Positions 7,151-15,633 of a DNA stretch of 44,846 nt are shown in pieces; the stretch's first letter is position 1; every line of letters starts with the position of its first letter. The notes under the pieces are model-generated. The model was not told the DNA's origin and made no database searches. It saw nothing but the letters and a program-made list of their open reading frames with translations. Source of the stretch: Candidatus Hydrogenedentota bacterium (GTDB taxonomy: Bacteria > Hydrogenedentota > Hydrogenedentia > Hydrogenedentales > SLHB01); NCBI GenBank assembly GCA_016215105.1, contig JACRLJ010000155.1:1-44846 (forward strand). The letters are read 5' to 3'. The translations under genes were made by a program, and so were the position numbers.

Positions 7151-10100
7151 ATGATTACTGTTCTGTGTAGTTACATGATAGTGGCGGCAAGCGCAGCCAC
7201 AGCAGATGGATGGTGGGATCCGGCGTGGAAATACCGGCAACGTGTAGATATCAACACGTCCGCCTTGACGGAAGACTTGGTCGATTTTCCGTTGTCGTTG
7301 CGGTTGACGGATGGACAGTTTGCGCGGACGCGGTGCGCCGAAGGTGGCCGCGATCTGCGGGCGGTATCGGCAGACGGGACGGTGTTGGCGTGCGAAATCG
7401 TGCGTTGGACGCCCGACGCCGTTGAGGTGAATATCCGCTTGCCCAAGGTGGGCGCGAAAGCGACGGGCGAGCACATAGATTTGTACTACGGCAATCCCGG
7501 CGCGCCCGCGGCGCCAGGAGGGGCTATCTGGAGCGCACATTACCGGGACGTGCTCCATCTCGCGGGCAATCTGAATAATGTTGTCACTGGTCAGCCCGGC
7601 GCCAATGTTGTCGAAGGCGTGCGAGTCGCGGACGGGGCTGTTTTCGATGCGCCAAAGGGATATCTCGACCTTGAGCCAAAGCTGCTGGAGGGTCTTGGCG
7701 AGCAAATCACGTTGGCGATTCGGTTCAAGGTTCGCGGAAGCGCCGGTGTGCAAACCTTAGCGTCGGGGCTGCGCGATGATCGCAGTGACTGGTTCAACTT
7801 TGGCCTCAAGCTTCCGAATATCGTTCACACCAACGCGGTAAGTCACGGCCAGACCGCTCCAGAGCTGAATCCGGCCGGAATTGCGCCGGACGAGTGGCAC
7901 GCCGCCGTCGTGCGCTACGATGCGCGTAATCATACGCGAACCATCTGCATTGACGGGACTGTCATAGAGAGCGACAACGCATTGCCGGGTCCGTTAGCGG
8001 TCAACGCGATCCATATTGGCCGGGGCGTCCTGCACTTCGATTCGTGGCAGTTTCAGGGCGTGATTGACGAGGTGCGATTGGCCGACGCCGCGCGCTCCGA
8101 CGGGTGGATGAAAGCGGAGGCGGCCTGCCTCAGTGACAAGAACGCGTTCGTGGCCATCGGCGCGCCTCAGGCCAATGGTGAACCGGCCCCGCCTCCGGCG
8201 CCGTTCGATTTGGTCGCGCCGGCTGATGGGGCGCAAGTGCGGAAGCGCGGCGGCGTCACCGCGCAGTGGCGGCCTTCGGCAGGCGCGGAAGGCTATGTCG
8301 TGCGGCTATCGGCGGACGCCGCGGGCGCGCAGGCGCTGAACGAGATTGACACAAAGACATCTACGCAAGTGGTCATACCGCCTGACGCCGCCGCCGGGAA
8401 ACAGCTGTACTGGACCGTAGTCGCGAAATCCTCTCGCGGCGAGATGCGCGCGTCAGAAACGCGTCACATGACCTTCTACGACTGGAGCACTCCCATGACA
8501 TCACTACCGAAAGACACAGTTACTCCGGCGATGTCTTCTGCGCGCGACACGGCCATCGAACTGCAAGGGTACCTGCGCAAACGCGTGGATAATGTGATTC
8601 AACGCTGGTTCCTGGAAGTACCCGAATCGAGTCCGGCCATTTTGCAGGTCTTTCGCGATCGCGATAGGACTCCGGTGCGCGATCCGCTGGTGCCGTGGGC
8701 GGGCGAGTTCGCGGGCAAGTTTCTGACGTCGGGCGAATTGAACTGGCGGTTGACGCACGACACACGCCTGAAGTCCGCGTTGGATGATTTCGCGCGCAAG
8801 CTCATCGCGTGCCAGGCCGATGATGGGTATCTTGGCCCGTTTCCGAAATCGTCGCGCCTGACCGGCGCCAACTGGGACGTGTGGGGGCACTATCATTGCA
8901 TGCTTGGGCTGATGCTGTATCACGAAGACACCGGCTATGCGCCTGCGCTCGAAGCGTGCAAGAAGGCGGCGGACCTCCTATTCGAGACTTTCGGCCCGGG
9001 CGGTCCGTCGCTCACGTGCGACGGCAGCCAAGGGCAGATGAACATGGCGGCGTGCCATAGCCTCGTGCTGCTCTACAAGAAGACCGGCGCGCAACGCTAC
9101 CTCGACTTGGCGCAGTACATCGTCAACGACGCGTGGAACGAGGCGGGCGCGGGGCAGTACCTGAAGTCGGCGCTGGCAGGGAACGAAGTCTACGAGTTTC
9201 CCGCGCACCGCTGGGAGGCGTTGCACGACTACGAAGTCCTGCCCGAACTGTATTGGCTGACCGGGAACGACGATTACCGCCGCGCCTTCGAACATATCTG
9301 GTGGAGCATCTTGCGCGGGGACCGGCATAACAATGGCGGCTTCTCGTCGGGCGAGGGCTGCACCGGATCGCCGTACAACCAAGGCGCGATCGAGACGTGC
9401 TGCACGGTCGCGTGGCAGGCGCTATCGGTAGATATGCTGCGGCTAACGGGTGACGCGCGTGTGGCCGATGAACTGGAATGGAGCGCGTTCAATAGCGGTC
9501 TCGGCTCACTTCCCTACAGCGGACGCGCCTGCGCGTACAACGTGCCCATGGACGGCGCGCGCACCTTCGGTGTCGAGTTGCCGTGGCAGGCGCCCAAAGC
9601 GGGGCCGGACCTCAACTGTTGCTCGGTCAATTCGCCTCGCACGCTGGGTATGGTGTCTGAGTGGGCGCTAGTGCGGAGCAATGACGGTCTGACGCTGAAT
9701 TTCTACGGACCGGGAAAGTTTTCCGCCGCGTTGCCCTCGGGCAATCGCGTGACTCTCACCGAGGAGACAACGTACCCGGCAGACGGGCGCGTGCGCATTC
9801 GCGTCGAGCCGGAGCGCGCCGAGTCGTTTACGCTTTCACTGCGTATCCCGCGCTGGTCAAAGAAGACCCAAGTCTCCGTCAACGGCCAGGCTTCCGAACC
9901 CATTCCGGGAACCTATCTCGCTCTCGCGCGCGGGTGGAAAGCCGGGGACCAAGTCGAGATTGCATTCGATTTCAGCCTGCACTATTGGGCCGGGCAACAG
10001 GAATGCGCGAACAAGATTTCCATTTATCGCGGGCCAATTCTTCTCACGTATGACGCGCGATACAACACGTTGGACCCCGATCAACTACCGGTCCTGGATT

Positions 10101-10516
10101 GGAAGACGGCTACGGTGGAGACAGCGTCGTTTGAGGGCGACCTCGAGCCGTGGCTGCTGACCACGCTGAAGTCGGGTGACCACACAGTGAGCTTGGTGGA
10201 CTTCTCCAGCGCGGGGCAGACTGGCAATCAGTATCGGTCATGGCTACCCGCGCGGGACCTCCCCCCTTCACCGTTCTACTTGAAGGAAGCGGCGGATGGC
10301 ATGTTGAAGTGGGATAAGCGCGCGGGCGCCGACTCCTGGACCGTGCTGATCGCGAAGACCCGCGATTTCAAGGACGCGACGAAACTAGAAGGACTGACCC
10401 AGCCCGAAGTGAAGCCGTCGCTGTCTCCCGGCGAGTACTATTGGACGGTGATCGCGGCTAACGCCAACGGAACGACCGACGCGGGAAATGGGCCGATGCC
10501 TCTCGTGGTGAAGTAA
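7151..10516 (+). CDS. Secreted multidomain protein with GH127 (beta-L-arabinofuranosidase-type) catalytic domain
   Basis: The product is 1121 residues. Order: a short hydrophobic leader without basic residues; DUF2341 (about 20-115, beginning 'WWDPAWKYRQRVDI'); a LamG/ConA-like lectin fold (about 130-320); an Fn3-like module (about 345-450, 'PFDLVAPADGAQV'); the GH127 (DUF1680) (alpha/alpha)6 domain with beta domains (about 460-1010); and a final Fn3-like module (1030-1121). In Bifidobacterium HypBA1 zinc is held by Glu338, Cys340, Cys417 and Cys418, with Cys417 the nucleophile and Glu322 the acid/base. Here ETC gives Glu748 and Cys750, 'LNCCSVN' gives Cys823-Cys824, and Glu735 is a candidate acid/base. 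An in-frame TGA just upstream and GGGGAG fix the start. It likely removes L-arabinofuranose or a similar sugar from plant or algal glycans. Confidence 0.82.
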   Translation: MITVLCSYMIVAASAATADGWWDPAWKYRQRVDINTSALTEDLVDFPLSLRLTDGQFARTRCAEGGRDLRAVSADGTVLACEIVRWTPDAVEVNIRLPKVGAKATGEHIDLYYGNPGAPAAPGGAIWSAHYRDVLHLAGNLNNVVTGQPGANVVEGVRVADGAVFDAPKGYLDLEPKLLEGLGEQITLAIRFKVRGSAGVQTLASGLRDDRSDWFNFGLKLPNIVHTNAVSHGQTAPELNPAGIAPDEWHAAVVRYDARNHTRTICIDGTVIESDNALPGPLAVNAIHIGRGVLHFDSWQFQGVIDEVRLADAARSDGWMKAEAACLSDKNAFVAIGAPQANGEPAPPPAPFDLVAPADGAQVRKRGGVTAQWRPSAGAEGYVVRLSADAAGAQALNEIDTKTSTQVVIPPDAAAGKQLYWTVVAKSSRGEMRASETRHMTFYDWSTPMTSLPKDTVTPAMSSARDTAIELQGYLRKRVDNVIQRWFLEVPESSPAILQVFRDRDRTPVRDPLVPWAGEFAGKFLTSGELNWRLTHDTRLKSALDDFARKLIACQADDGYLGPFPKSSRLTGANWDVWGHYHCMLGLMLYHEDTGYAPALEACKKAADLLFETFGPGGPSLTCDGSQGQMNMAACHSLVLLYKKTGAQRYLDLAQYIVNDAWNEAGAGQYLKSALAGNEVYEFPAHRWEALHDYEVLPELYWLTGNDDYRRAFEHIWWSILRGDRHNNGGFSSGEGCTGSPYNQGAIETCCTVAWQALSVDMLRLTGDARVADELEWSAFNSGLGSLPYSGRACAYNVPMDGARTFGVELPWQAPKAGPDLNCCSVNSPRTLGMVSEWALVRSNDGLTLNFYGPGKFSAALPSGNRVTLTEETTYPADGRVRIRVEPERAESFTLSLRIPRWSKKTQVSVNGQASEPIPGTYLALARGWKAGDQVEIAFDFSLHYWAGQQECANKISIYRGPILLTYDARYNTLDPDQLPVLDWKTATVETASFEGDLEPWLLTTLKSGDHTVSLVDFSSAGQTGNQYRSWLPARDLPPSPFYLKEAADGMLKWDKRAGADSWTVLIAKTRDFKDATKLEGLTQPEVKPSLSPGEYYWTVIAANANGTTDAGNGPMPLVVK

Positions 10517-10524
10517 GAAGAAAT

Positions 10525-10783
10525 GATCCACAGATTGCACAGATTTTCACAGATTGAAGAAAGAAAGATACCGACCGAACGTCAGGAAACAGGGCCTGAC
10601 AAGTACAGGACTGGCGAAGGTATCTTCCTTGAGCGATAACAAGATTCTGACACGTAGTAGTACCGATTCAAGAATGCTGCCTTCTTAGTAATCTGAAGGC
10701 CGGTACCACACACGCTCAGAATCCTGTTTACTGTCGTGAATTCCCTTTCTTTAATCTGCGAAAATCTGTGTAATCTGTGGATC
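10525..10783. repeat. 259-bp imperfect palindrome with 39-bp terminal inverted repeats
   Basis: Outer arms 10525-10563 and 10745-10783 are reverse complements with 3 mismatches; each contains repeated ATCTGTG/CACAGAT units. Inside, 10640-10664 pairs with 10702-10726 (19 of 25 positions), GTCAGG pairs with CCTGAC near 10581-10600, and AAGATACC (about 10564) pairs with GGTATCTT (about 10619). It lies between the convergent GH127 gene and GH-like pseudogene, filling almost the whole gap. It may act as a bidirectional terminator or be a non-autonomous mobile element. Confidence 0.7.
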
Positions 10784-10795
10784 GTACCTCTTGGA

Positions 10796-13134
10796 CTACT
10801 CCTTCAACAACCACACCTCGGCAACCTGACAACCGCGGCCTTCGGTCTTGTCCCATCGCAGATCCAGCGCGCCGCCTTTGGTGGCTTCCTTCGGAATGGC
10901 GAACTCCTGCGGCGCCACGGGGTCTTTCTGGGCCAGCGGGCCATGAATCTGGATCTTATCGTTGGCGGTCAATTTCATCGTGGCCTTGAAACGGCCCGCA
11001 TAGGTTACGCGCAGCTTGTAGGTTGCGTCCGGATCGAGCTTGTCGTAGTGCATGCGCAAGGGCGCGCGGAACAACGTTTGCGCGGTATCGAGCCAGGACA
11101 AACGAACGGCGGTCTTGGGCTTCGTCGCGGCGGGATCGCCCAGGAGCGGGTCCTGCGGCACGTTGGGATTGCCGGAATACTCGTCCTGCGGCGAGTCCAC
11201 GAAGCCGGGGTCGTCCTTCCAGGGCTTGCCCGCTACCAGATGGGGCTCCTTACCCGCGTTCCCGAGGTCGTCGTAGAAACCGCCTGGGCCAGGATTCTCC
11301 CAATTCACTATTTCGGCAATGCGGGCGAGTTGTTTTGTCTTGTCCGCCTCGCTGAGAACCGCCTTGAACTGCATTTCGAGCCATGGGCCATCGTTCAAGG
11401 GCTGGTCGAGGAAATCGAGTACGGCCCCACGTTCGGCGCCGCTTGCAAGGAAGGGCCTCTTCACACTGAGTTGCGCGCCGATGCTCTTGAAGAGGGCGGC
11501 GCCGAGTTCCTCGATGCGCTTGCGGAGTTCCGGCGCTATGGGCTTGGCGTTCAGCGGAACGAGGGCTTTCCGGGCCGCGGCGATGGCCGGCTCGGGTCCC
11601 ACGTCTTTAGCTTTCTTCAATTCCGCGTAGGCCTTTTCTTCGCGTTCAGACTCGATGGCGAGTCGCTGCTTGTCATACTCATCGTAGTACGCGCGCATCA
11701 GGCCTTGCTGAAAGCGCCAGTTCTCCTTGGTCTTGCTGTCCGCCTTCTTCTCGATGTCCTGCCACTGTTTGAACGTAGCGTCCACGGTCGCGTTGTCCTT
11801 GAGGGGCCCTTCCCAATTCTTCTCTTGCGCGAGCAACCCATCGCCAAAGGCCCGTCCGATGTCTTCGCCGATGTAGTAGCGTCCGTAGTCGTGTACCACG
11901 TCCTCGACTTTTACCTCCGGGTCCCACCCGCACGCAGACCAGATGGTCTTGTTCACGTCATCGTGGACACCGTCCGAGTACGAGATGAAGCCTTCGCTGT
12001 ACGGGATTTCGGCGTTATGGATATGCGCCATGGCGCGCGGACGCGGATTCGCGCCCTCGCGGCCTTCCGTGTGCGCGAAGGCGCGGTCCCAATGGGGAAC
12101 GGGATACTGGCAACGTACACTGTGGGTCAGATCGGGATAGCTTCGCACGCGGTACTGCTTCGGCGTGCGTTCACGCAGTTCCTTTATGGTCTGTTTGACC
12201 CAAGGCCCAAAAATCATCCCCGTCAGCCATGCCGGTTTTTCCTTTTCGAGGTAACTGAACAGGAAATCATTCTGCGCGTCCTCGAAACCTTGGTTGGACA
12301 GCCAGAAGGAAAGGCATCAGGTCCTGGGGCGCGGTATCGCCCGGGTCGCCGCCCGGGAGGAACACCGCGTCAAGGTGCGGCAGCTTGGCGAACACGTCTG
12401 CGCTACGTTTCAGTTCTTTGTCCGCCAGCGCGGCGTCCGCGACGTTACCCTTCAGCGCGTGCCAAATCCACACGTCGATGCCATAGGACGCTATTACGTC
12501 ACTGAGTTTCGAGTTCATTTCTTCGGACGTCATGATCATGTGCGGACTGCCCTTGGGCTTATCGTCAAAATCCGGGATTAGCTCGATGGCGTTCACGCCG
12601 AACACGATCAGGTCGCGGAAGTACTGCTCATGCTGCGCGACCGTCCAGGCGTCCGTGGTGTTGTTGGTGTTGCGGTACCCGATCTGATGGCCACGGATAC
12701 GGTCCTTCGGCGCCGTCGCGATGCGGGTGTCGCTGGCGAGGGTGATTTTATTCGGGCGCAATTCAAGCAGCCGGAGCGCCCGGCCCACGGCAAACAACGC
12801 GCCGCGTTCGTCGTGTCCGGCCAGGTACACGGTTGGCGCTTTGCGCTTGGCCGAGTCCACCCAAATCGCGTAGCCTTCCGGTTTATCTGGAACCGCAAGG
12901 CCGGAAGGCGCTTCGCCCAGTTCCTTTGGAAGCACTCCGGCCACGAGCACGATGGCCGCGGTATCGTCCGCCGGTATAGACGCCGCTTTGGCTATACTGA
13001 CAGCTGTCCGCTTCTGGACCAACCACGAGCACGGCGCGCGATAGATCGAGAGTTTCGCCCACAGCGTTCCAACTGGCAGTGGCAAGCGCCATAATCGCGG
13101 CGCTTGCGGCGCAAAGTAACCTTGATGAAGTCAT
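10796..13134 (-). pseudogene. Broken GH20b/GH67-like secreted putative glycoside hydrolase (copy A)
   Basis: Read 5' to 3' on the minus strand, three frames are needed to follow the protein that the intact neighbours encode. Frame 1 starts at ATG 13134 (AAAGGAG upstream) with a signal peptide and 'LDLSRAVLVVG'. Near 13015 a net loss of 53 bases, relative to the copy at 15634-18072, shifts to frame 2 (about 13014-12310, 'KRTAVSIAKAAS' to 'DLMPFL'). Near 12305 a net loss of 47 bases shifts to frame 3 ('WLSNQGF' through 'AEVWLLKE', stop at 10796). Outside these two gaps the protein is very similar to copy B, including 'YSEGFISYSDGVHDD' and the C-terminal beta domain. Decay therefore appears recent. 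A sequencing or assembly fault is the alternative. Confidence 0.85.
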
Positions 13135-13641
13135 GACCCGACACTCCTTTGCTATACGGTTTGCTGTTTCCGAGGCCGGCACAAGAATGACGGCCATCTG
13201 GAGGGAACAGAGTCTGGAGCAATCCTAACGCAAAACGGCCAGCCGCTCAATATCCGAAGTAGTACGAATCTTGAGGACTGGCACCAGGCCGACGACTAAC
13301 TGTCAAGCAGCGGAGGTCTTGACAGACTTACCGGTTCATGGTACATTGACTTCACGCGAGGGGAGTGCCCGTACTTGCACAGGGAGAGAGAACTTGGTGC
13401 GGGCCAAATGGAGCAAATCGCGACGGTCACGCAGTATAGCTGTTTTCTGTTGACGGTAGCGCTTGCCCAGGAGGTGTGATGGCAATAGTGGGGAGTCTGT
13501 TCCGGTAAGTACTCTTGAGCGTTTCGACAAGTCTAGCGTACGATTCGTAACCGTTCGGAAAAGATCCGCGTGCGTCGTTGACCTCTGTTGTGTCAGCGCC
13601 TGTTGGATTGTGTTGTACTCATCTGGAAAGGGGATAGATCA
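13135..13641. other. Intergenic region between divergent genes
   Basis: These 507 bases separate pseudogene A (minus) from the secreted-protein gene (plus). Apart from the plus-strand promoter candidate listed separately, no gene or repeat is recognised. If that promoter is used, the plus-strand mRNA carries a leader of nearly 290 bases. Confidence 0.5.
13319..13347 (+). promoter_or_regulatory. Candidate sigma-70 promoter for the secreted-protein gene at 13642
   Basis: TTGACA at 13319-13324 is followed after 17 bases by TACATT at 13342-13347 (4 of 6 to TATAAT). The -35 is consensus and the spacing ideal. The downstream start codon is about 290 bases away. Confidence 0.4.
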
Positions 13642-15438
13642 ATGCGCAAGCAGAGTTACACTCTTAGATGCCTGATAACTGGAGCTATACTGGTAGCGGC
13701 GCTGGGGCTGTACGCGCCAAAGGCCGACGCCACCTGGTGGTGGTCGTATTCACAGCTGACAGACCAGCAGTACCCATGGTTTGGGGGAGTCACTGTGTCT
13801 GAATATCAATCGACTGCGCTCGGGAGCCCGCAATTGACCTATGTTGCAATGGGACAGCAGGATTTCATTTCCAGGATTCGGGTGAAGCTGGGATCGAGTG
13901 TCTATACCGCATACACGCTTCCTCAAGGTCATGGGGTAATGGACCACCCGTGCATCTCTGTATGGCAAAACTCCGGCAATGGTATTGACATATATGTGGC
14001 GTGGGCCGATATTGATCTAAGCAACGCAGTAACGTTACAGTACGTGGCCCATCGCGCGGTTGACCCTCCAAGTACGTGGCAGGGTCCATATACTGTAATG
14101 ACAATATCCCCCAGCAATTCCTATTCCCGTGAAGACAGAAGCGTTCTGCTCCAGTTCAAAGATCCCTCTCATTTTGCATGGTCACTTTTCCGCACCCATC
14201 CAGACCCATCAGACGAGTACACATGGCCTACGCACTGGCAGATCTACATGGAGGGCCTCGGCACTTTCGTGAACAAGGACCAGGACGTTTATACGGATGG
14301 AGATCCACCTAGCGCTGGGTACACGGCGCCAGTATTCAGCTATCACGTCGGCGAAGATGGAGCGCCAGACAGCATTGCAGCCCAAGTCTTCGACTCTTAC
14401 AATGAGTATGACGGCGCCGGTGTGGGCGGGAATCTGAACGTTTATAGCACCACGGCTGGCTTGGAGGGCGCGATCACAAGCAACTATACCAACAGCTCTC
14501 CAACCTATGGGGGCTTCGCACTCGTGACCACACAAATCGGTACACGGTACGTGCTATATGACTTGATTAGCAATGGTCACCTCTATTGTGTCAAGAGGAC
14601 TACAAGTGATGGGAATTGGGGGGCCGCCGTCCAGTTGGATAGCGCCACAGTTGCGTCCGGCACCCCCGTTTCGGTAGCGGTAACGCAAACCGCACCCCCA
14701 TCAGCCGAGGATGCCTTTGACGCGTTACTGGACGGTTCGAACGTCTTGCATTACAACAACAGCGGTAGTTCTCTCAAGGTTACGTCAGAATGCATCACGG
14801 ACGATGCTGGTCCTTTCACATGGGAAAGGCAAGGTATCGGCGCCTGGGGCGGAACTACTCCCGGAAATGCCGCTCTTCTTTACAATCCAGACGGCGTTTA
14901 CGTTGCGACTAAGTCATGCATTTTCGACGATTTCAATGATGGTGATTACGCAGGGTGGGGCGCTAACGGAGGGTGGAGCGCGGCCACAGGGGCGATGAAG
15001 AATACGACGCAGAGCGGGTGGAGCTGGTTCTACCGGAGCCAAACCCCCGCGAACGCAGACATGCAACTGTCCTATTGCTGGAACACCGCCGCAACGGGCG
15101 GCCGAATGTATGTGCGGCCCCGCTGCCTCAGCAACGCCAACAGCGACCGGGTAGAGTTAGTGGTCTATCCCAGCTGGATGTGGCTGCGCCAATTTGTCAA
15201 TGGCGTTATGACCGATTTTGGGACCTGGAACACCACCAGTACGCAGGACACTTGGTATGATTTGCGTGTTGTTTGCGACGGGGCCAGCGTTCAAGTGTGG
15301 AAAGGGCCCAAGGGCGGGACGATGACGCTAGTGAAGACCATTTCAAACTGCACGATGATCACGTCAGATTACGCGATGTTCATTTCGGTCGACAGCATAT
15401 GGAGCTTTGACGATATCTATATTGAACCCCTAGATTAG
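13642..15438 (+). CDS. Secreted protein with ConA-like C-terminal domain, function unknown
   Basis: The product is 598 residues. The start is ATG 13642, with GGAAAGGGG upstream; the open frame from 13588 would put extra residues before the signal peptide. A signal peptide (about 1-31, ending 'APKADA') is followed by the Trp/Tyr-rich 'TWWWSYSQ'. Residues about 35-420 have regular beta-strand spacing with Asp/Asn-rich turns, which may be a propeller but no repeat motif is certain. Residues about 425-598 begin 'DDFNDGDYAGWGANGGW' and end 'YAMFISVDSIWSFDDIYI', the layout of ConA-like lectin / 3-keto-disaccharide-hydrolase-type folds, usually carbohydrate-binding. It lies plus-strand between minus-strand GH-like genes, so it has its own promoter. 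A glycan-binding or surface role is likely, an enzymatic one unproven. Confidence 0.7.
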   Translation: MRKQSYTLRCLITGAILVAALGLYAPKADATWWWSYSQLTDQQYPWFGGVTVSEYQSTALGSPQLTYVAMGQQDFISRIRVKLGSSVYTAYTLPQGHGVMDHPCISVWQNSGNGIDIYVAWADIDLSNAVTLQYVAHRAVDPPSTWQGPYTVMTISPSNSYSREDRSVLLQFKDPSHFAWSLFRTHPDPSDEYTWPTHWQIYMEGLGTFVNKDQDVYTDGDPPSAGYTAPVFSYHVGEDGAPDSIAAQVFDSYNEYDGAGVGGNLNVYSTTAGLEGAITSNYTNSSPTYGGFALVTTQIGTRYVLYDLISNGHLYCVKRTTSDGNWGAAVQLDSATVASGTPVSVAVTQTAPPSAEDAFDALLDGSNVLHYNNSGSSLKVTSECITDDAGPFTWERQGIGAWGGTTPGNAALLYNPDGVYVATKSCIFDDFNDGDYAGWGANGGWSAATGAMKNTTQSGWSWFYRSQTPANADMQLSYCWNTAATGGRMYVRPRCLSNANSDRVELVVYPSWMWLRQFVNGVMTDFGTWNTTSTQDTWYDLRVVCDGASVQVWKGPKGGTMTLVKTISNCTMITSDYAMFISVDSIWSFDDIYIEPLD

Positions 15439-15461
15439 TAACGAAGGCCAATGTTGGGCCT

Positions 15462-15493
15462 CCCCGGAAGCTGGTTCGACCCTGTTTCCGGGG
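15462..15493 (+). terminator. Possible terminator hairpin after the secreted-protein gene
   Basis: CCCCGGAA at 15462-15469 pairs with TTCCGGGG at 15486-15493, 24 bases past the stop. There is no T-run after it, so intrinsic termination is uncertain. Confidence 0.35.
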
Positions 15494-15633
15494 GGGCATT
15501 GATACCTGTCGACTTCGCAGTCTGAAAGCTCTGTACGGAAATCACAGATCTTGCTGACGTAGAGGGTATGCGGTCATCCGCGTCGTAGCGGTCACTCCGA
15601 AGTCCATCAAAAAGGCCTGACGCTCACTTCTCG

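Noticed and set aside
10736-12505. 589-residue open frame on the plus strand opposite GH-like copy A
   Set aside because: It mirrors the real minus-strand protein, which aligns with two intact paralogues. A similar mirror frame occurs opposite copy B (15664-17145), as expected from GC-rich codon bias.
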